64,000 bases of DNA from Paralvinella palmiformis (lineage: Eukaryota; Annelida; Polychaeta; Terebellida; Alvinellidae): positions 1 through 64,000 of the forward strand of contig JAODUP010000329.1 in the NCBI GenBank assembly GCA_025642065.1. The letters are read 5' to 3'. The notes beneath the pieces were generated by a model. It ran no database searches. It was not told the origin of the DNA and was given only the letters and a program-made list of their open reading frames with translations. The translations under genes were made by a program, and so were the position numbers. Below are positions 37,171 to 49,552 of the stretch, piece by piece (the stretch's first letter is position 1; each line of letters opens with the position of its first letter).

Positions 37171-38185
37171 GCGATTATGAGCATTTTTACCATAAAGCGT
37201 GTTTTCGGACATATAAACACAAATATATAAATATATTTATACAAACGATTCCTGCTGATGCGTTTAAAATTTTGTTAAATTTAATCAGTATTAAGATATG
37301 AGCTGCAATAGACTGAACGAGATATGTCAAGACAATATATATAATCCAATTTATATCATCCGCATGTATGTATCATTGATCTCGCCAACTACTAATGCCC
37401 ATAACCCGCCAATCCCTGTACAGCGTCTCATCCAGTGTCACACCGAAGTTTCTTAGCAACGTCATGTTTGTGTCTTCAACTTTTGTCAACATTCAGCTAG
37501 CAGTATCAGCCTTCTATTTATATGCAAACAGGACGATGTGAGTGTTTTGGCTTTTCTCAAGCATCTACTGCTGTATGTTAGGAAAGCGTCTTTCTATCTG
37601 GGACAACATTCTACGTATACTTTGTGATATGTCCGGCTTAAAAATCAAATATAACTGTATGGACAACGCTGAATTATTGCCATATACCTTAAATGCATCT
37701 AATGTCGCTCAGGGGCTTCGCTTAAATTATATATATATGTATTCGGTTCTACGACAAAACACTCGAATACATCATTTAAATGTCTTGTCCGTGTTGATAG
37801 TTTACCTTCGTGTTTTTACTTCTTGGCGACAACCGTATAATTAAATTATTGGGTGTATATATAGACGTGATTACCTTACTGAGGTTGGATAAAATTCGAG
37901 TTATTAGAATATACACGTTATAGACATGTCTTTGGTTTCAGCTGTTTTTTTTTCTTCAATTGTTTTTTCGGTTCTCAGAGTTAAATCCTGCTTACCATGC
38001 AGGGACATGCTTATAATTAAATGTATATCACACACATACTGATAGTCGGCCAATAAACTCCTTCAGGTATAATTGGGTTGAAGTTTGAACATTTGGGAAT
38101 ATCAAAGTTAAAATGTTATTTATGATCCAAGGATGTTTGTGTCTGTTCCCGTGTGTCTGTGTCCGTGTGCCCGTGTTCGTATGTG
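37171..38185. other. Intergenic DNA, no gene seen
   Basis: A plus frame at 37542-37844 (100 codons) has no recognisable motif and no supporting context. Confidence 0.45.
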
Positions 38186-38188
38186 TGT

Positions 38189-38244
<56 letters not shown>

Positions 38245-38245
38245 C
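38186..38245. repeat. (GT)n microsatellite
   Basis: About 25 GT units in a longer GT-rich region (38130-38285). Confidence 0.97.
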
Positions 38246-38404
38246 CGTGTGTCGGGGATGCGTACGTGCGTGTGTGTGTGCTTGTGAGTTTTAGCACTGG
38301 CGCATAATATCGACAACTCTAAACATGTTTTATACATCTACCTTTATAAATCTAAACAAACTATACATACATCGATCTAAATATTCAATTTCTACACCTC
38401 TATA

Positions 38405-38700
38405 TATCGATGCATATATACGTATACCTATACAATAAGTATTACGATAACCCGCTAACGACATAAACCTGACCTTTAAGGTAAGCTGATAAATGTTGAA
38501 GTGTGTAAGTTATGTCTCCTGTAAACTTCACATAAAATAACAATTATATCTCGGAAATCGTGAATTATATGACACGGTACCATGCAAGTTTCAGTCAAAT
38601 TTCTACAATAATATAACTCTTTAGAATCATACTAAAGAGGACTGGAACTTTATTCAAATATGACCCATTTCTTAATACAAATCATGAACTCGTGTAACGT
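38405..38700 (-). repeat. Dispersed repeat C, copy 2 (inverted)
   Basis: Reverse-complement partner of 10640-10960. Confidence 0.8.
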
Positions 38701-39165
38701 TTCCTCTGATTTCAGTAGCAAATATATTGACATAATAACTATACGTTGTTATATATTTAATAAAAGTTATGAAACAAAATTATGATCATATGCTTCTAAT
38801 AATCCATACGATGATGATTATGTTGATATGTGGTGGCAAATAAGCTGTCAATGCGCACGTTTTGTCAGTAATGGGGTCCTATGGTTTTGAAGGTCATTAA
38901 TGCAAACTAATACAGAATTTGAAACAAGGCATGTATGTTATAGTATACATCCAATTGATTGGTTTTATTATACAGAAAATCAATAGACATTTCAGATGTT
39001 TTATAACGTTGGTCATTTTTACCTTATTGTAACTGAAAATGAGAACGAATAGTTATTTATAATTGTCTTTATTGTAATATTGATCTATACATATGGATTA
39101 ATACTGGGTGTAACTTTGTAAGATAACTTTAGAGCATATTTGGATGTATCATGTTAATACGTACG

Positions 39166-39228
<63 letters not shown>

Positions 39229-39245
39229 CATCATCATCATCATCA
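38701..39245. repeat. Intergenic DNA ending in (ATT)n(ATC)n
   Basis: No gene to 39167, then about 21 ATT units and five ATC units at 39168-39245. Confidence 0.9.
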
Positions 39246-39607
39246 AACGGAAAATACAGTAGAATATTGTTTATGTCCCTTAGTCATTTAAGGTAACTTG
39301 ATAAATGCACGGAGTGTGAACCTTATGGTTATTTTAAACGATCAAACAAACGTGATCTGATACCATATAACTTATTTTGATGCTTCAAAACTAATCGATG
39401 TCATTAATCGATTTATTGTTTAGTTCTCTGATTAGCTGACGTGTTTTATTGTATTGTTAATAAATTTGTTTTAATATTACCTCGTTGACCTATGAACATA
39501 TAGATGCGTTCTTAATAATGTTAACACTTTAATTAGCATTATTCATTCAACTAAATATTCAATGGGGAAGAGATCCGTGGAAATACTCGAACGATCCGCA
39601 CTTTGAT

Positions 39608-39608
<1 letters not shown>

Positions 39609-39649
<41 letters not shown>
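39609..39649. repeat. (ATA)n microsatellite
   Basis: About 13 ATA units. It directly abuts the reverse-transcriptase fragment downstream. Confidence 0.95.
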
Positions 39650-39652
39650 GTT

Positions 39653-39925
39653 TTTTATTAATGGTTTTACAAGAGCAGCTTTCATGGATCTTTAATAGGC
39701 GTCTAGAAATAACTATATTTGTAATCGGACCTATCAGAGCATCCAGACAATCTTTCACAAGCCATGTAGGCATAGAGTCAACTGAGTCAACTGCACAGAA
39801 AGCATTAGATTATCTGTTTAGCAACTCTCTGATATCAGTCTCTGTAAAAGGCTCAAATGCATCCATGGTGGATATGCAAAAATATTCTACTAATGGCTTG
39901 CCCTGTGATAAGGTGCTGTAAGAGA
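39653..39925 (-). pseudogene. CR1/L2-like reverse transcriptase fragment, decayed
   Basis: Read on the minus strand, one frame encodes MDAFEPFTETDIRELLNR, a TAA stop, then MPTWLVKDCLDALIGPITNI. This matches the region just before the RT palm in CR1/L2-like elements: F-x-x-T-E-x-D-I-R-x-L-L, then D-x-x-P-T-W-L-x-K-x-C-L-D, then L-x-x-x-I-T-x-I. In a second frame near the end, MKAALVKPLIK matches the usual K-x-A-x-V-x-P-L-L-K-K motif. So the copy carries a stop and at least one frameshift. It breaks off at the ATA array. Confidence 0.75.
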
Positions 39926-40293
39926 GAGAACCCACCATGTATATTTAATATCTTTTGACAGAAGAAGTTATTAAAACAATATTTGTATTTGAATTGATGA
40001 TATATTGGAAGGACACTGACTTTTATGTAATACTTTATTCGCAACACTGAAAACAGACCTTTGATTTCCCTTGGATCCGTTGATCTGTTTATTGTAATAT
40101 TCTGATTTAGCAGAGTCAAGGGTATTTTAACTTGAATTTACTGACCTTGAAGATTTCATAATGAACACACAAGCTGGTCCTGATCCACAACCGCTCACAA
40201 TACCATATTAGTCTCTATGCAGCTTGAATGTCTTTAATATGGGTGTGTGTGAGTGCGGGGGGGAGTGGGGGGCTGGCATACAGACACACACAT
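39926..40293. other. Intergenic DNA, no gene seen
   Basis: A G-rich patch lies at 40250-40275. The minus frame at 39853-40119 partly overlaps the RT fragment in the wrong frame and is a shadow. Confidence 0.5.
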
Positions 40294-40557
40294 AAACAAA
40301 CTAACTAACAGACACACATACTCTCTCACCAGTATTCCTTGGTGAAGATTTATTAAATTCCGTTAAACATCCACTTCGGTATTAAGTTACATTATGTGAC
40401 TATTTAGGTTAGAATCATCTAACAACATTTATAAACATATGTTTATTAGAATCCCTGCGTATTGTTTGTAGGTGTAGGCGTCATCTGATGTTCCAATTAC
40501 ATGTCACGGATAATTGAGCAAGTTAGCTGTCTACAACACGAAAACCACGTAAAATTC

Positions 40558-40800
40558 GGAAGGCTAAATTAGGCGTGGATAAACATTCATTACATTCGTA
40601 AGGCATACGTACGAGGACTAGTTTTTAGGTGTAAATAAACGATAGTAAACACTCGAACCTGAGTCGATGTTTTGTCGCGTCCACTAATAATCCAGTATAA
40701 AGTGTTGCAAGTTTATTTTGATGTTATTTATTTAATTGAATATGCCTCTATGTAAGCTGAATTTAAGCTACGCTTGTCTATTTAAGTTAAAATCGAACTT
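40558..40800 (+). repeat. Relative of the LTR-like repeat (in unit 1)
   Basis: Matches 2701-2900 through ggctaaattaggcgtg, cgtac-gagg, ctcgaacctgag, tccagtaataatcca-like and gttgcaa. A TTTATAAAGG occurs downstream at about 40863. Confidence 0.6.
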
Positions 40801-41759
40801 TTTGTGTCTATCAAAGACACCAGTTGTCACCTTCCCAGACACGTAGAACCTTCGTCCGTGAGATTTATAAAGGGGCGATCATTGGCGAAATCTCTGAACA
40901 CGAAGAATGATACTGAAGTCAGCATTTACGATGTCGATTTCTGACCGCGTATACGTTTCTCTTTGAAATTTGATATTGTTGAAAATTTCGGTAACTTGTG
41001 GTATCAAATCAGATATATTCTAAATATTCATGAGGTTAACACCCGCTCATCGTTTAGATATTATATATGTCACGTATGAAACTCTGATTGTTTTGGTACA
41101 GAAACAAATATGTCAACCGGATGTATCACCGATACATAGATATATGTGTTTATAGGATAATATATGTAAAGGCTTATATATGCATCAGTTTGTGAAAGAA
41201 TAGTTGTGTAGATGTAAAGATTTGTTTAAGAATAAAATCTGTGGACTCTTTAATATTAGCGCTCTGAGCAAGATTATAAATGAATCCTAGAATACATACA
41301 CACTCACACAAACACACATAAACAGACACGTATCTGTCTCGTTTGCACATCAATATTCAGCTATTCCGTGATCGTATTAATCACAGAAGGCTTCCTTAAT
41401 TCATTACTATATTCTACATAATATAAAATAATTATTATTATAAACAAGAAATGTCTCTTATTTACTTTAGGTTGTTCGACTGGTTGTCAAATGAGCTGTT
41501 TCTAATTGAATGGAGGAAAATATTTATTATTTTTAAATTAGTCACCGTCAAATTGATAATTTCTATAAAACAAATTACCAAGTACTGATAGATTTTAAAA
41601 AGAAAATATTAAAAAATAATTTTCTGCAGGTAATTAGCATGTATCATTTTCTAGATATTCATTTCTGAATGATTATATAGAAGCTAATTTAGAACTATGA
41701 AACCATAAAAATTATGAACAAAACTAATTTTGAGGTACAACACTGTTTTTATAAATACA

Positions 41760-41760
<1 letters not shown>

Positions 41761-41828
<68 letters not shown>
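41761..41828. repeat. (ATT)n microsatellite (unit 1)
   Basis: About 22 units. The allele in unit 2 (44580-44656) is interrupted. Confidence 0.97.
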
Positions 41829-42015
41829 GTAATAAGTGGTCAATAAGCTGGAAAATATGTTACTACTTTTCTCAAAATTCGCAACACATTTATTACAGGA
41901 AATTCTTTAAAATTGTATTAAAACAATTCAGAGTGTCTATTATATAATTAAAATAAGCGAATACTGTGTGGCTGATGAGTAAACATAATCTACTTTTATT
42001 AAGATGATATACAAT

Positions 42016-42018
42016 ATA

Positions 42019-42088
<70 letters not shown>
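42016..42088. repeat. (TA)n microsatellite (unit 1)
   Basis: Long TA array. Unit 2 has only a short tatatata at the same place (about 44850). Confidence 0.97.
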
Positions 42089-42495
42089 CATATTGAATGA
42101 AACGTCATAAGCAAAAGGAGCGGGAAGCCAAGAACAATATATTATAACATCTAAACACATAAAGCGCAGTATTACTAACACGACAAACAATGCTCAGAAT
42201 ATTGTTATTGAAGTGATGTCACCGAGACAATAAACCTTTATAGAATCCATCATCTTTAACAGTATAATAAAGAACACCAACAACATGTTATCAGCTGTAT
42301 AAACAACAATAAGAGTAAACACACAAGATTGTCTTTTACTCTGTCTCCCGCGAGAACTAATCTCAGTATTTACTTACAAGTGTTCTTTGTATTAATACAT
42401 TATTCTTCCTCGATACGTCATGTCTGTCAAGTCGATCATGACCCACAAAACTGAACAATTATATTTTACTTCGTTGTGCAATATTATTATTATAT

Positions 42496-42496
<1 letters not shown>

Positions 42497-42552
<56 letters not shown>

Positions 42553-42590
42553 CTCACACACAAACTCTCTCTATATCTCTCTGTATTTGC

Positions 42591-42632
<42 letters not shown>

Positions 42633-42675
42633 ATCTATATATTTATATCTATCTATCTATCTATCTATCTAGTTA
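42497..42675. repeat. (CA)n(TA)n and (TATC)n arrays (unit 1)
   Basis: CA at 42497-42535, TA to 42551, then TATC tetranucleotides at 42589-42670. Unit 2 carries shorter CA and differently interrupted TATC at 45254-45395. Confidence 0.95.
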
Positions 42676-42699
42676 TCTCTTTCTCCGGTGTATACGATG

Positions 42700-42860
42700 A
42701 ACATCTACACTTATTTCAAGAATAACCCTTTCCAGGGCGATAAGTTGTTCTTCTTGACATCAAGGGATTGCAGTAATGTCAGCAGAAAGTGTGTAGGTTC
42801 ATAATCAAAAATATACGAGTCATGTGGAATCTTATTTATAGTCTGTTCAAATAAACACTC
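42700..42860 (+). repeat. Dispersed repeat F, copy in unit 1
   Basis: Contains ttcttgacatcaagggattgcag and cgagtcatgtgg. These blocks recur in unit 2 (45440-45560) and, diverged, at 52615-52800 (ttcttgacatcaaaaggctgcag, tgagtcttatag). Confidence 0.65.
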
Positions 42861-43374
42861 CTACCGATCTATTGTTATACAACATATTTGTGTTATAAAT
42901 AGTTAATAATGTTAATAAGACCACGATAACAGGTTTAGACGTTCACTTGGAGTAAATGCCACCCTTCCGGATATATCTATACACATGTCACCAAGAATTG
43001 CAGAAAATACATACACACAAACATACCCATCATTTTTCACTGAAAGGATTCCTATTAATTGTCAAACAAAAGGAGGATACCTAAACTAAACTTTGATTTT
43101 TGTTTGTACTGAAACAAACTAACTAACAGAGACACATACTCTCTCACCAGTATTCCTTGGTGAAGATTTATTAAATTCCGTTAAACATCCACTTCGGTAT
43201 TAAGTTACATTATGTGACTATTTAGGTTAGAATCATCTAACAACATTTATAAACATATGTTTATTAGAATCCCTACGTATTGTTTGTAGGTGTAGGTGTC
43301 ATCTGATGTTCCAACTACATGTCACGGATAATTGAGCAAGTTAGCTGTCTACAACACGAAAACCACGTAAAATT

Positions 43375-43617
43375 CGGAAGGCTAAATTAGGCGTGGATAA
43401 ACATTCATTACATTCGTAAGGCATACGTACGAGGACTAGTTTTTAGGTGTAAATAAACGATAGTAACCACTCGAACTTGAGTCGATGTTTTGTCGCGTCC
43501 ACTAATAATCCAGTATAAAGTGTTGCAAGTTTATTTTGATGTTATTTATTTAATTGAATATGCCTCTAAGTAAGCTGAATTTAAGCTACGCTTGTCTATT
43601 TAAGTTAAAATCGAACT
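43375..43617 (+). repeat. Relative of the LTR-like repeat (in unit 2)
   Basis: Same as 40558-40800, in the second tandem unit. Confidence 0.6.
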
Positions 43618-44579
43618 TTTTGTGTCTATCAAAGACACCAGTTGTCACCTTCCCAGACACGTAGAACCTTCGTCCGTGAGATTTATAAAGGGGCGATCAT
43701 TGGCGAAATCTCTGAACACGAAGAATGATACTGAAGTCAGCATTTACGATGTCGATTTCTGACCGCGTATACGTTTCTCTTTGAAATTTGATATTGTTGA
43801 AAATTTCGGTAACTTGTGGTATCAAATCAGATATATTCTAAATATTCATGAGGTTAACACTCGCTCATCGTTTAGATATTATATATGTCACGTATGAAAC
43901 TCTGATTGTTTTGGTACAGAAGCAAATACGTCAACCAGATGTAACACCGATACATAGATATATGTGTTTATAGGATAATATATGTAAAGGCTTATATATA
44001 TGCATCAGTTTGTGAAGGAATAGTTGTGTAGATGTAAAGATTTGTTTAAGAATAAAATCTGTGGACTCTTTAATATTAGCGCTCTGAGCAAGATTATAAA
44101 TGAATCCTAGAATACATACACACTCACACAAACACACATAAACAGACACGTATCTGTCTCGTTTGCACATCAATATTCAGCTATTCCGTGATTGTATTAA
44201 TCACAGAAGGCTTCCTTAATTCATTACTATATTCTACATAATATAAAATAATTATTATTATAAACAAGAAATGTCTCTTATTTACTTTAGGTTGTTCGAC
44301 TGGTTGTCAAATGAGCTGTTTCTAATTGAATGGAGGAAAATATTTATTATTTTTAAATTAGTCACCGTCAAATTGATAATTTCTATAAAACAAATTACCA
44401 AGTACTGATAGATTTTAAAAAGAAAATATTAAAAAATAATTTTCTGCAGGTAATTAGCATGTATCATTTTCTAGATATTCATTTGTGAATGATTATATAG
44501 AAGCTAATTTAGAACTATGAAACCATAAAAATTATGAACAAAACTTATTTTGAGGTACAACACTGTTTTTATAAATACA

Positions 44580-44637
<58 letters not shown>

Positions 44638-44656
44638 ATTATTATTAATATTATGT
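44580..44656. repeat. (ATT)n microsatellite (unit 2)
   Basis: ATT run interrupted near its 3' end by ataatt and taatatt. Confidence 0.95.
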
Positions 44657-45253
44657 AATAAGTGGTCAATAGGCTGGAAAATATGTTACTACTTTTCTCA
44701 AAATTCGCAACAAATTTATTACAGGAAATTCTTTAAAATTGTATTAAAACAATTCAGAGTGTCTATTATATAATTAAAATAAGCGAATACTGTGTGGATG
44801 ATGAGTAAACATAATCTACTTTTATTCAAGATGATAAATGACTTTTATATATATAGTATATTGAAAACTCAAAAACGATCACAAGCAAAGAGGAGCGGGA
44901 AGCCAAGAACAATATATTATAACATCTAAACACATAAAGCGCAGTATTACTAACACGACAAACAATGCTCAGAATATTGTTATTGAAGTGATGTCACCGA
45001 GACAATAAACCTTTATAGAATCCATCATCTTTAACAGTATAATAAAGAGCACCAACAACATGTTATCAGCTGTATAAACACACAAGATTGTCTTTTACTT
45101 TGTCTCCCGCGAGAACTAATCTCAGTATTTACTTACAAGTGTTCTTTGTATTAATACATTATTCTTCCTCGATACGTCATGTCTGTCAAGTCGGTCATGA
45201 CCCACAAAACTGAACAATTATATTTTACTTCGTTGTGCAATATTATGATTATA

Positions 45254-45358
45254 TGCACACACACACATATATATATACTCACATACAAACTCTCTCTATC
45301 TCTCTCTTTATGTGCTTATCTATCTATCTATCTATCTATCTATATATCTATCTATCTA

Positions 45359-45389
<31 letters not shown>

Positions 45390-45395
45390 ATATCT
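45254..45395. repeat. (CA)n and (TATC)n arrays (unit 2)
   Basis: Short CA, short TA, then TATC runs with TATA interruptions at 45317-45390. The frames here are low-complexity artefacts. Confidence 0.95.
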
Positions 45396-45790
45396 AGTTC
45401 TCTCTTTCTCCGATGTATACGATGAACATCTACACTTATTTCAAGTATAACCCTTTCCAGTGCGATAAGTTGTTCTTCTTGACATCAAGGGATTGCACTA
45501 ATGTCAGCAGAAAGTGTGTAGGTTCATAATCAAAAATATACGAGTCATGTGGAATCTCATTTATAGTCTGTTCAAATAAACACTCCTACCGATCTATTGT
45601 TATACAACATATTTGTGTTATAAATAGTTAATAATGTTAATAAGACCACGATAACAGGTTTAGACGTTCACTTGGAGTAAATGCCGCCCTTCCGGATATA
45701 TACCCATCATTTTTCACTGAAAGGATTCCTATTAATTGTCAAACAAAAGGAGGATACCTAAACTAAACTTAGATTTTTTTTGTACTGAAG

Positions 45791-46190
45791 AGAAGTTTAT
45801 TGGGAAGTTTAATATTTTGTTTTAAGAAGGCAGAATTATTTTGAGTTATTATTTCCCTATTTCCTCAGAATTATAATATTTATTTACTTGCAGTGCTGTT
45901 ACAATTATTATTATTTGCTCTATACCAGCATTATGTTTGAATCCCAACCATTATTGTTTGATTATTATAATACGAAAAGTCAGAATTCCATAATCTACTC
46001 TATTTGTGTATTTATGTTAAAAATGTTTTTGTATTGTGTGAAACAAAACATGTCTCAATTATGTTTCACTTTAATCACTTTAGAGCAATTTAGTGAAATT
46101 AAACCGTTATATATAATATTATCGTTATTATTTTTTATTATTTTTATCATTATTATTATTATTAGTATTGTTAATGAGAGACACTAATTG
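45791..46190. other. Intergenic DNA, no gene seen
   Basis: The 99-codon plus frame at 45888-46187 is Ile/Tyr/Phe-rich, as AT-rich DNA gives by chance, and ends in ATT triplets. No motif. Confidence 0.45.
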
Positions 46191-46278
46191 TCTCTCTCTC
46201 TCTCACACACACACATACACACACACACACGCACACACACACACACATATATATATATACACACATACAAACAGACAG

Positions 46279-46327
<49 letters not shown>
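46191..46327. repeat. (TC)n(CA)n(TA)n compound microsatellite
   Basis: TC, two CA runs separated by TA, and a TA run ending at 46327. Confidence 0.97.
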
Positions 46328-46329
<2 letters not shown>

Positions 46330-46347
46330 ATAATATTTGAAATAGAT

Positions 46348-46581
46348 CTCGTCTACTCATCAGCCTATGGCGAACAGCTAATCCCCTTTTCGAACATGAC
46401 AAAACAATTTAGTTATGCCTCTTTCTCAAATTGTTCCATGTGTACATCAGCGCATTCCGGTGCCCAATCTCTACCCATAGAAGTGCATAATTATGGGGTG
46501 AAGAAGTCTCAAGTAAACGTAACGTCATTATTCTTGAAGCATAATGGAAAAAGTTCTATGATTGGATCATTTACTGGATAA
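46348..46581 (+). other. Protein-like frame with shared 54-bp motif, unrecognised
   Basis: After the microsatellite the frame stays open for about 78 codons to a stop at 46579-46581. It starts with the motif LVYSSAYGEQLIPFSN, shared at DNA and amino-acid level with minus 3327-3381, and continues SNCSMCTSAHSG. I do not recognise it. The recurrence points to a dispersed repeat with former coding capacity. Confidence 0.35.
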
Positions 46582-48384
46582 TTTCCCACATCACATCTCT
46601 GGTCGCTTGAAATCCCTTATATTGTGATCTGTATTAATGTACATACTTTCAACATCTAATGTTATAACTAGGCAATTATCATCCAAAGTTAAAACGTTTA
46701 TTTTTTCTACATTTTCAAGTTTTGTTTTATATTAGAAGGATAATGTATACAGTTTTAGATTCCCTGTTACAGTCAGACAGTATTGGTCAACAACTAGTTT
46801 CTTCGTGCCTTTTGGGGGGCACAGAGAAAAGTCTTGGCACCGGTGTAAGTGAAAAGAATTACAATTGTCTGTGAGTTTTTTCTCATAAAATCTAGCAGTA
46901 GATTTAAGTTTATTTCAAATGATAATTTTTAGAATAATTGTTCTGTGATATAAAGGTTCAGTAATAACGTTGTAATGATTATTATTATTATTCAATTGAC
47001 CATAACCTTAGATGATATAATGCTTGTTGTCCATTATTACTAGTATTAAACCGTTATCAGCGATCTTAATGGCTCTATTTTACTGAGAGTTAATTGCTAT
47101 TCAACGATAGATACATTTTGTTTCTCATTTAGATACACTATTTTCATTACGTATGGTATAATTTGAGAGCTATCGTGTTGGCTAAAGGGATCTTTCCGGT
47201 TAATTAATCCTACTACGTGTTTTTCACTAGCCTAACACTAAAGTTTACCAAAGTTGTTAAACCATTGTTATCTTTTTATTTTGTTACAGATTATTATAGA
47301 GGAATAATTTCCGATTATAATATATCATCACGGCATTGTTTCGTTATTACAGGTTAAAGTAACATGATAACTTTAATAAAATTTGATATATCAGTCACAA
47401 GATTGTCCTACAGGGAAAAAAGGCTGACAAAAACCAAACACCTAGTTATATTAACTGATTAGTTAAGTGATTAGATGACTACGTTGGTAATGAGGAACAT
47501 AAAATGTACATACTTCTATCACAAACATTATAATTGTTATCTCTATAATTTGTCTAATTTTTGTAACATAAGGAGGTTAATTTAGAGGTAAATCAAACAT
47601 GATGTAATAAAAACGAACATTCTCTCTCAAGCTATATGTAATTAAATATGTTCTTATAATCTGCTGCTAATTTAGTTGGCTAATATCGTTAAATTGATAC
47701 ATCTAGGTTAATCAATAAATATGAAAGTAAGTAAAACATGCTAAATGGTATTACATATACAAGTTGGATTAAAAAATAAAACAAATTCACTGTTTAATTG
47801 GGGACAATGCAACGTAATGAGCCCCTTGTTGGAAATGTGTGTTAATTTTTGGCGACTGTACTAAAAGCATTATAATGGTTCTCAGCGAGTTAAAATAAAA
47901 TGTCGTAATTCTTTATTTGACCGTTAGTAACCTTGACCTATTGTCTGAAATTCATCTTTATTTTGCCTAAACGGTATTTTATCACGATTGGGGGCTATGA
48001 TGCGAAAATGAAATAACATGATATTGCCATAATGCATGCTTCAACTTTGTATACATTGCTATAAGACATTGTGGGGCCTACAATTATTGATAGTTTATTT
48101 TAGAAAGTGTAACGTACAAATATGCCTATGTCCTGAATTATTTAGGGCTGCACACCGAAATAAAAACTTCAAAATATCTAAGACTTTTCATTTTTGTCTT
48201 CAAGATACAGGGAGAGGCTGGTATCAGTAAAGCATATTTCGTGCATGATAGTTAATGGCTTAGAGATAAGAATCATATATCAACACTTACCCGAGGGGTC
48301 AATAAATGTGTATCTTGCAGATAGCTCATGATCTCTGTGTGTACATAACAACATGGAGCCACAATTAGCTGCAAAGAAAATTCG
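46582..48384. other. Intergenic DNA, no gene seen
   Basis: AT-rich sequence with short frames only. A small ATT run lies near 46979. Confidence 0.5.
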
Positions 48385-49552
48385 ACAAGAAACTAATTTT
48401 AACTGGTGTATTTGGTCCCAGGAGCCAGAGGTTCATGAATTAGTTAGTGAACCATTACTAGAGGCATAAACAAGATTCCCCAATTTCATCCATAAGAGAT
48501 GAGAGTGTGGTGACATCGAGTACCCACATATTAGTAGACAACTAGGACATTTTACTGCCAATGATTTGAAAGACATGAAGGCAAAATGGCACAGGACATG
48601 GTATGGGTCTACATATCACAGTGGTAACCTTGAGCGTGCGAGAGTTCGCAACCAGAAAGCCTGCCAACAAGGGGACAGTCATTATGTACAAAAAAGGCAT
48701 GGCCGCTTTATTTCGACACCTGCCAGAAATTCAGGTTCTACCCATGATTAAACATCCCACTTCACACGTTCTCCAGTCAATTCTTTAAATGCAAAGTTGT
48801 GTTTCTTTTGTCAAGAAATCAAGAAAGAAAATGTGCATGAAGTGGCCCCTATAAACGCTTATAGAAATGGCGTGAGAATGAAGATCATACATTGAATGAA
48901 AAACAACATTTGCATAGTAGCCCGGAACATTGAATGTCTCAGCCTTGTTCGCATCCTACTCCAAGATAGTAAAGTTCTCAACATGACGGACGTGAAGTCA
49001 GTCCACTCTGATATTCTTCAGGGTAATAGTATGCACAGCAAACAGCCAACTACATATGTTATCAGAGAGAAGATATCCTCTCATATTGATGATGTTCACT
49101 TCATCAAAGCCTAACTCTGCAATTGGTCAGATCGAGTATTTTCCACTGCTTTGCTACATGCAGCTATGGTAGATGCAATGGCAAAGACAAAAGAAATCAG
49201 CATTCGACAGTTGTTTGACAGTGTCTCTGTTCTCCGAAGTGCCATCGCTGATAGGACAAAACATGTGTGGACATTTGAAGGATACATCAACACAGATTAT
49301 GCTAAAGCATGTACCCACAGCACTGTATATTTTCACCCAATGACTACTGGAAGGACCAGCCATAAACATCACGGCAGAGATGGTACGCTTTGCCACCATA
49401 CACTGCGATGTTTTAGCCATCAGTCAGTACAAGGTACTGCTATAAAGCAAAACGTCAAGTCACCTACACGTCAAAATATCAAGATGCACCATTTCGACAC
49501 AGCCATAAATGGCCACAGGTTCTTGTCATCTTTGGGAAGACAGCTTTAAGTT
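48385..49552 (+). pseudogene. Multi-frame pseudogene, Cys/His-motif repetitive protein
   Basis: Protein-like segments follow in order in two or three frames: FNWCIWSQE, KAKWHRTWYGSTYHSGNLERA, CFFCQEIKKENVHEV, then 49151-49549 (132 codons) with IRQLFDSVSVLRSAI and HVWTFEGYINTD. The layout of a C-x-x-C-like motif, a W-H-x-x-C-Y-like motif and a later C-x-x-C followed by K-K-E-x-x-H-E-V resembles repetitive hypothetical proteins abundant in invertebrate genomes. That comparison is from memory and family identity is unproven. Expected cysteines read Ser and Trp here, and stops and shifts break the frame. GC is higher than in the surroundings. Confidence 0.55.

Larger units (their letters stand above)
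40294..43111 (+). repeat. Tandem duplication, unit 1 (2.8 kb)
   Basis: Begins aaacaaactaactaacag. The following unit begins with the same bases at 43112, directly after the end of this one (tgtactg). Identity over the shared parts is very high, about 98% by eye. This unit has a 73-bp TA array at 42016-42088 and an extra block near 42980-43030 that unit 2 lacks. No intact gene. The 5' part (40558-40800) is related to the LTR-like repeat. Confidence 0.9.
43112..45790 (+). repeat. Tandem duplication, unit 2 (2.7 kb)
   Basis: Head-to-tail copy of unit 1, ending in tgtactgaag at about 45790. It differs mainly in microsatellite lengths, a lost TA array and a roughly 45-base deletion near 45705. 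Scattered substitutions (for example at 43277 and 44193) show it is not an exact artefactual copy. Confidence 0.9.

Noticed and set aside
37542..37844. 100-codon plus frame as a gene
   Set aside because: No recognisable motif, length within chance for this window, and no supporting neighbouring exon.
45888..46187. 99-codon hydrophobic frame resembling a membrane protein
   Set aside because: Hydrophobic composition is what AT-rich DNA gives by chance. It runs into ATT triplets and has no motif.
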